This document shows, piece after piece, positions 60,028 through 64,000 of a stretch of DNA of 64,000 bases. The stretch lies in the NCBI GenBank assembly GCA_003248315.1, contig QKWM01000004.1, positions 2,232,001-2,296,000 on the forward strand. The letters run 5' to 3'. Made by a program: the position numbers and the translations under genes. The notes under the pieces were generated by a model. That model saw only the letters and a program-made list of their open reading frames with translations, was not told the origin of the DNA and made no database searches. Origin of the DNA: Streptomyces sp. SW4. GTDB taxonomy: Bacteria; Actinomycetota; Actinomycetes; Streptomycetales; Streptomycetaceae. Position 1 is the stretch's first letter. The number at the start of each line of letters is the position of its first letter.

Positions 60028-63000
60028 CTAGTTGGTGCCGATACGGGCCAGCAGCTCGACGATCCCGGCCTGGACCTCGGCGCTCGTGGACCGCTCCGCC
60101 AGGAACAGCACGGTCTCGCCCGAGGCCAGCCGCGGCAGGTCGGCCTGGTCCACGGCGGCGGTGTACACGACCAGCGGGTGCGGTTGAGCTGCCCGTTGGC
60201 GCGCAGCCAGTCCACGATGCCGGTGAACCCGGCACCGGGCCGGCGCCGCTGCACCTGCATCAGGTCCATCACGACCAGGTTCGGCCGGAACTGTCCCGCG
60301 AGGGCCACCGCGTCCGCGTCGCTCGCGGCCCGCGCCACCTGCATCCCGCGCCGCTCCAGCGTCCCGGTCAGCGCCAGCGCGATCTCCGCGTGCTCCTCGA
60401 TCAGCAGCACCCGCGGCGGGTGCTGCTCGCTGTCGCGCGGCGCCAGCGCCTTCAGCAGGACGGCGGGATCGGCGCCGTACGCGGCGTCCCGCGAGGCCTG
60501 CCCGAGGCCCGCCGTCACCAGCACCGGCACCTCGGCGGCGACCGCGGCCTGGCGCAGCGACTGGAGCGCCGTACGCGTGACGGGCCCGGTCAGCGGGTCC
60601 ACGAACAGCGCGGCCGGGAAGGCGGCGATCTGCGCGTCGACCTCCTCGCGCGAGTTGACGATGACGGGCCGGTAGCCGCGGTCGCTCAGCGCCTGCTGCG
60701 TGGAGACGTCCGGCGCCGGCCAGACCAGCAGCCGGCGCGGGTTGTCCAGCGGCTCCGGGGCAGTTCGTCGTCCATCGGCTGGGAACGCGGGGTGTCCGCC
60801 ACCTCGACGGCACCGCCCGGACCGTCCAGCGGTTCGGGCCCTCGGCGGCGTTCTCGTCCGGTGCGCCTATGGCGTACGACCGTCCGGCGCCCTGCGTCGC
60901 CGGGGAGAGCCGGGACTGGCCGGGCGGCGTGGGCGTGGGTGCCGACGCCGACTGCGGCTGTGCCGGGGGCTGCGTCTGCGGCTGCTCCGCCGGCGGATGC
61001 GGGCGGGCCGCCTGCTCCGGGCGCCCGGCCGCCGGGTCCGGCGGCGTCCCGAGCTTGCGACGGCGACCGGAACCGCCCGGGTGCTGCGGGGCGGGCGTGG
61101 CCGTGGGCTGGGGCGGGGCGGGTGCGGCGGCGGGCTGCTGGACCTGGGCCGCCTGCCGGGTGAACGGCACGCCCTGCCCCAGCGTGCGCACGCTGATCGA
61201 CCGGCCCTGCGTCGCGTTCGGGTCCACCGGAGCGGCCCCCGCCTCGGCGGGCAACGGCTGCGCGGCCCGGGGGAGTTCTCCGGCGGCAGCGGGGTGCCGC
61301 GGCCCGGGTGTTCTGGACCGGGGTTCCCGGGCCGGGGTGTTCTGGACCGGTGCGCCTGGTGCGCCGGTGTCCCTGGTGCGCCCGGCGCGGCGGTGCCGGC
61401 GGGCGGGCGGCGGCCTGGGCCGGGGCGGCGGGCTGTCGGCCCGCTGCCGGGCCCTCGGCCGGTACGGGGGTACCGGCGCCCGGCGTCTCCGCACCGGCCG
61501 CCATCGGCCACGACTGAGCGGCGGGCGCCTGCCCCGGCGCGGGCTGCGGCGGCGCGGGCTGCGGCGGCACGGGCTGGCCCGGCGCGGCCTGGCCGGGCGG
61601 GTGCGGCTGCGGGTGGGGAGTCTGGCCGGGCTGGGGCTGGGGCTGGGCTGGGACGGGGCAGGCTGGGGCTGGCCGGGCTGGGGCTGCGGCAGCGGGGTGG
61701 CCTGCGGCTGGGCGGTGACCTGCGGCTGCTGGGCGGCGGCCGGTGCCTGCGGCTGCGCGGGCTGGGCACCGCCGGGCAGGGGACCGCCGGGCTGCGGCTG
61801 GGCGGCGCCCGGTGCCTGCGGCCGGGGCAGCGGCTGCGCCTGAGTGGCGTGCGGCGAGGGAGCGACGGCGACGTGCGGGGGCGCGACGCCCACCGGGACC
61901 GCCACCTGCTGCTCGGCGGCGTCGGACGCCTGGCCCGCGGCCGGGGCGTGAGCCGGGGACCGGGTCTGGCCCTGAGCCTGGGCCGGCTGGGCGGGGGCGG
62001 CCTGGGCCGGCGCCGCCTGCGCGGGGATGCCCGGCCCCGCGGTCGCCGCGCCGCCCTGGGCGTCCCCGGCGGCACCCGCCTGCGCGGCCGCGGCCGGACC
62101 GCCCTGCACACCCGGGCCACCCGGGACACCCGGACTACCCGGGACACCCGGACCCGGCTGAACGCCAGGGCCCACCTGCACGCCAGGACCCGCCTGCACG
62201 CCAGGGCCCACCTGCACGCCAGGACCCGCCTGTGCCGCCGCGCCCGGCTGCGCCACCTGTCCCGCGGGAGCCACAGGGCCCACCGCACCCGCAGGTCCCG
62301 CCTGAGCACCGGGACCGGCCGGAGCACCGGGACCGGCCGGAGCACCGGGACCGACCGGAGCACCGGGACCGGCCGTACCGGGACCCGCCTGAGCACCGGG
62401 ACCGGCCGGAGCACCGGCACCCGCCTGAGCACCCGGACCGACCGCCTCCGCCGCCTCCGCCGGGTCCGTGGAACCCGCGTGACCGGGCTCCGCCGGCGGC
62501 TGGGCGGCGACGGCCCGGCGCCGACGCCCCGTCGGCGCACTCACCGGATGCGGCTGCGGCGGGGTGTGGTCACCGGACTGGTCGTGCGGTACGGCGTCGT
62601 GCCGGCCGGCGTCCTCCAGCAGGGCGTCACCGGCGGCAGCGGGCCCGGGGACCTGCGTCGGCGGCTGGGCCTGCGGCGCCGCGGGCTGCTGCGGCGCCCC
62701 GTCCGCCGGCCGGTCGGCGTCGGCGGGCGGGAGCGCGAAGACCTGTCGGGGGGCCGCCTGCTGTGCGGCGGCGCGTTCGTTCGCGGAGGCCAGGGCCCGC
62801 CGTCGGCGCCCGGTCGGCTGGGACGCCTCGCCCGCCGGCCCGCCGGCCTGCGCGGGCAGCGCCGGCGGCAGCGCGTGCTGCTCCCCGGCGGCGCGCCGGG
62901 CACGCCGGCCGGTGGGCTCGCCCTGCGGAGCGGCCGGCACGCCCTGCGGCGGCACGGTCCCGCCCAGCCCGTTGTTGGAGGCGGCGGCACCCGCCGCGTG

Positions 63001-64000
63001 CTCGGCGGCGGTCACGACGGCACCCTCGGCCACCCCGCGCCCGCCCCGGCGGCACCCTCGACGGCACCGGCGCCCGGGTCCTCCGCGGGCCGCCCGCGCC
63101 GCCGCCCGGTACCACCGGACACCTCACCCGACGCCTGGGCCGGAACCGGCGCCGTGGCCGGCGGCTGCTCCTGGACCGCACGGCGCCTGCGCCGCCCGGT
63201 CGGGGTCGGCGCGGCCGGGACCTCCGCCTCGGCGTCGCCGGACGCGCCGGGGCACCGGCGACCTCGCTCTCCAGGAAGGCGTCGACGGAAGCCCGCCGGG
63301 CACGGCGCCGCCCGCCGCCACCGCCGGGCCCCTGCTCGACGACGGCCACGTCCGAGCCGCCGGTACCAGCGGCAGCGCCCGTCCCGCCGGCAGCACCGGC
63401 CCCGCCGGCCTCGCCGGCACCACTCGTACCGGTCCCGGCCTCGGTGTCCGCGCCCTCCCCGACCGGCGCCCCCTCGGCGGCCGGCGCGGCGGCGACGGCC
63501 CCCGCACCGCCCCCGAGCGGCACCTCCAGGACGTAGGCGCTCCCGCTCATGCCCGGGACCTCGTGCGTCTGGAGCACGCCGCCGTGCGCCCGGACGATCC
63601 CGCGCACGATCGGCTCGTGCACCGGGTCTCCCCCGGCGTACGGCCCGCGCACCTCGATCCGGACGACCTCGCCGCGCTGCGCCGCCGCGACGACGACCGT
63701 GTTGTCCATGTAACCGCCCGTCGAGACGGGCGCGTTGCCGGTCGCGTCGACGCCCGCGACGTCGGCGATCAGATGCGCGAGCGCGGTCGCGAGCAGCCGC
63801 GGGTCGACCTCGGCCTCGATGGGCGGCGCGTGCACCGCGAACTGCACCCGGCCCGGTCCGACCAGCTCCACGGCCCCGTCGACCCCGGAGGCGACGACGG
63901 CGTCCAGCATCACCTTCGTCCGGGTGACGCCCCCGCCCTCGGCGTCCAGCCGCTGGTATCCGAGGACGTTGTCGATGAGCGTGGTGATCCGCGAGTAGCC
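60028..64000 (-). CDS. Hybrid histidine kinase with long disordered linker and C-terminal receiver-like domain (partial)
   Basis: The gene enters from the right edge, so its sensor part is missing. In order it shows a kinase core (RITTLIDNVLGYQRLDAEGG, HATPase-like LLATALAHLIADVAG, IVRGIVRAHGGVLQTHEVPG, GSAYVLEVPLGG). A linker of about 750 residues rich in Pro, Ala, Gln and Gly follows. At the end is a receiver-like domain (RVLLIEEHAEIALALTGTLE, PNLVVMDLMQVQRR with the Asp, TPLVVYTAAVDQADLPRL) ending at 60028. Several single-base losses in the linker break the frame. The linker repeats PTGRRRRA motifs and collagen-like Gly-Pro runs. No downstream gene reads with it. Confidence 0.85.
62098..62440 (-). 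repeat. Collagen-like coding repeats in the kinase linker
   Basis: The DNA repeats units of about 15-30 bp that encode GPGVQVGPGVQAGPGV and GPGAPAGPGAQAGP runs. The block divides into a PGV half (about 62098-62225) and a PGA half (about 62285-62440). It lies wholly inside the kinase linker. Confidence 0.85.

Noticed and set aside
60700..63927. 1,075-residue plus-strand frame opposite the hybrid kinase
   Set aside because: Low-complexity Arg/Gly/Ala shadow of the Pro/Ala/Gln-rich linker. The kinase and receiver motifs are on the minus strand.

Overview
The window is chromosomal DNA of a Streptomyces. It is very GC-rich, with the usual third-position G/C bias. It carries development genes restricted to this group (ssgR/ssgA, nepA, the Sco/ECuC/DtpA copper route). 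From memory, the gene order follows the S. coelicolor stretch from ssgR-ssgA-thiC to the ECF sigma / acyl-CoA synthetase / hybrid kinase genes (about SCO3925-SCO4009). Three perfect parS sites, two one-mismatch parS sites and a DnaA-box cluster place it near the chromosome origin. I see no prophage, ICE, insertion sequence or CRISPR array.

Layout. 1-1028: sporulation regulator ssgR (partial) and ssgA. 1156-4654: a His-rich YibE/F-like membrane protein, then thiC behind a TPP riboswitch. 4866-10953: a membrane protein, a metallophosphoesterase, a LacI regulator, a HisC-type aminotransferase and a cyclophilin-fold protein. 11056-17207: Rex operator and cydA-cydB-cydCD (bd oxidase). 17329-26025: sensor kinase, M23 peptidase, HAD phosphatase, F420-type oxidoreductase, KptA, a hydrolase-SDR fusion and an M24 peptidase-like protein. 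26269-29823: a two-ATPase, two-permease ABC-2 operon. 30174-34023: an odd serine-type tRNA-like gene, HAD phosphatase, serS, the DnaA-box cluster and pheA. 34137-40659: dtpA, copCD, ecuC, sco, ycnI-like and a membrane protein, one copper-handling block on the minus strand. 40995-52213: anti-sigma-type ATPases, pepP, a SpoIIE-type phosphatase, a degenerate prim-pol protein, a SEC-C protein, a GDPD and an HtrA protease. 52277-64000: tRNA-Ser(UGA), GlxA-type regulator, GAPDH, prim-pol protein, nepA, ECF sigma factor, acyl-CoA synthetase and a hybrid histidine kinase running off the right edge.

Sequence quality. Roughly half of the genes, including thiC, pheA and gap, are broken by single missing bases, almost all in runs of G or C. 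Putting one base back at each run restores full family-length proteins. I therefore treat these as sequencing or assembly errors, not pseudogenes, and give the repaired extent for each gene.

Unexplained structure. At least eleven mostly intergenic short tandem-repeat arrays, each with its own unit of 13-42 bp and several with hairpin symmetry inside the unit, are scattered through the window. Together with the tRNA-like gene that has an enlarged anticodon arm, they are the least explained features here.
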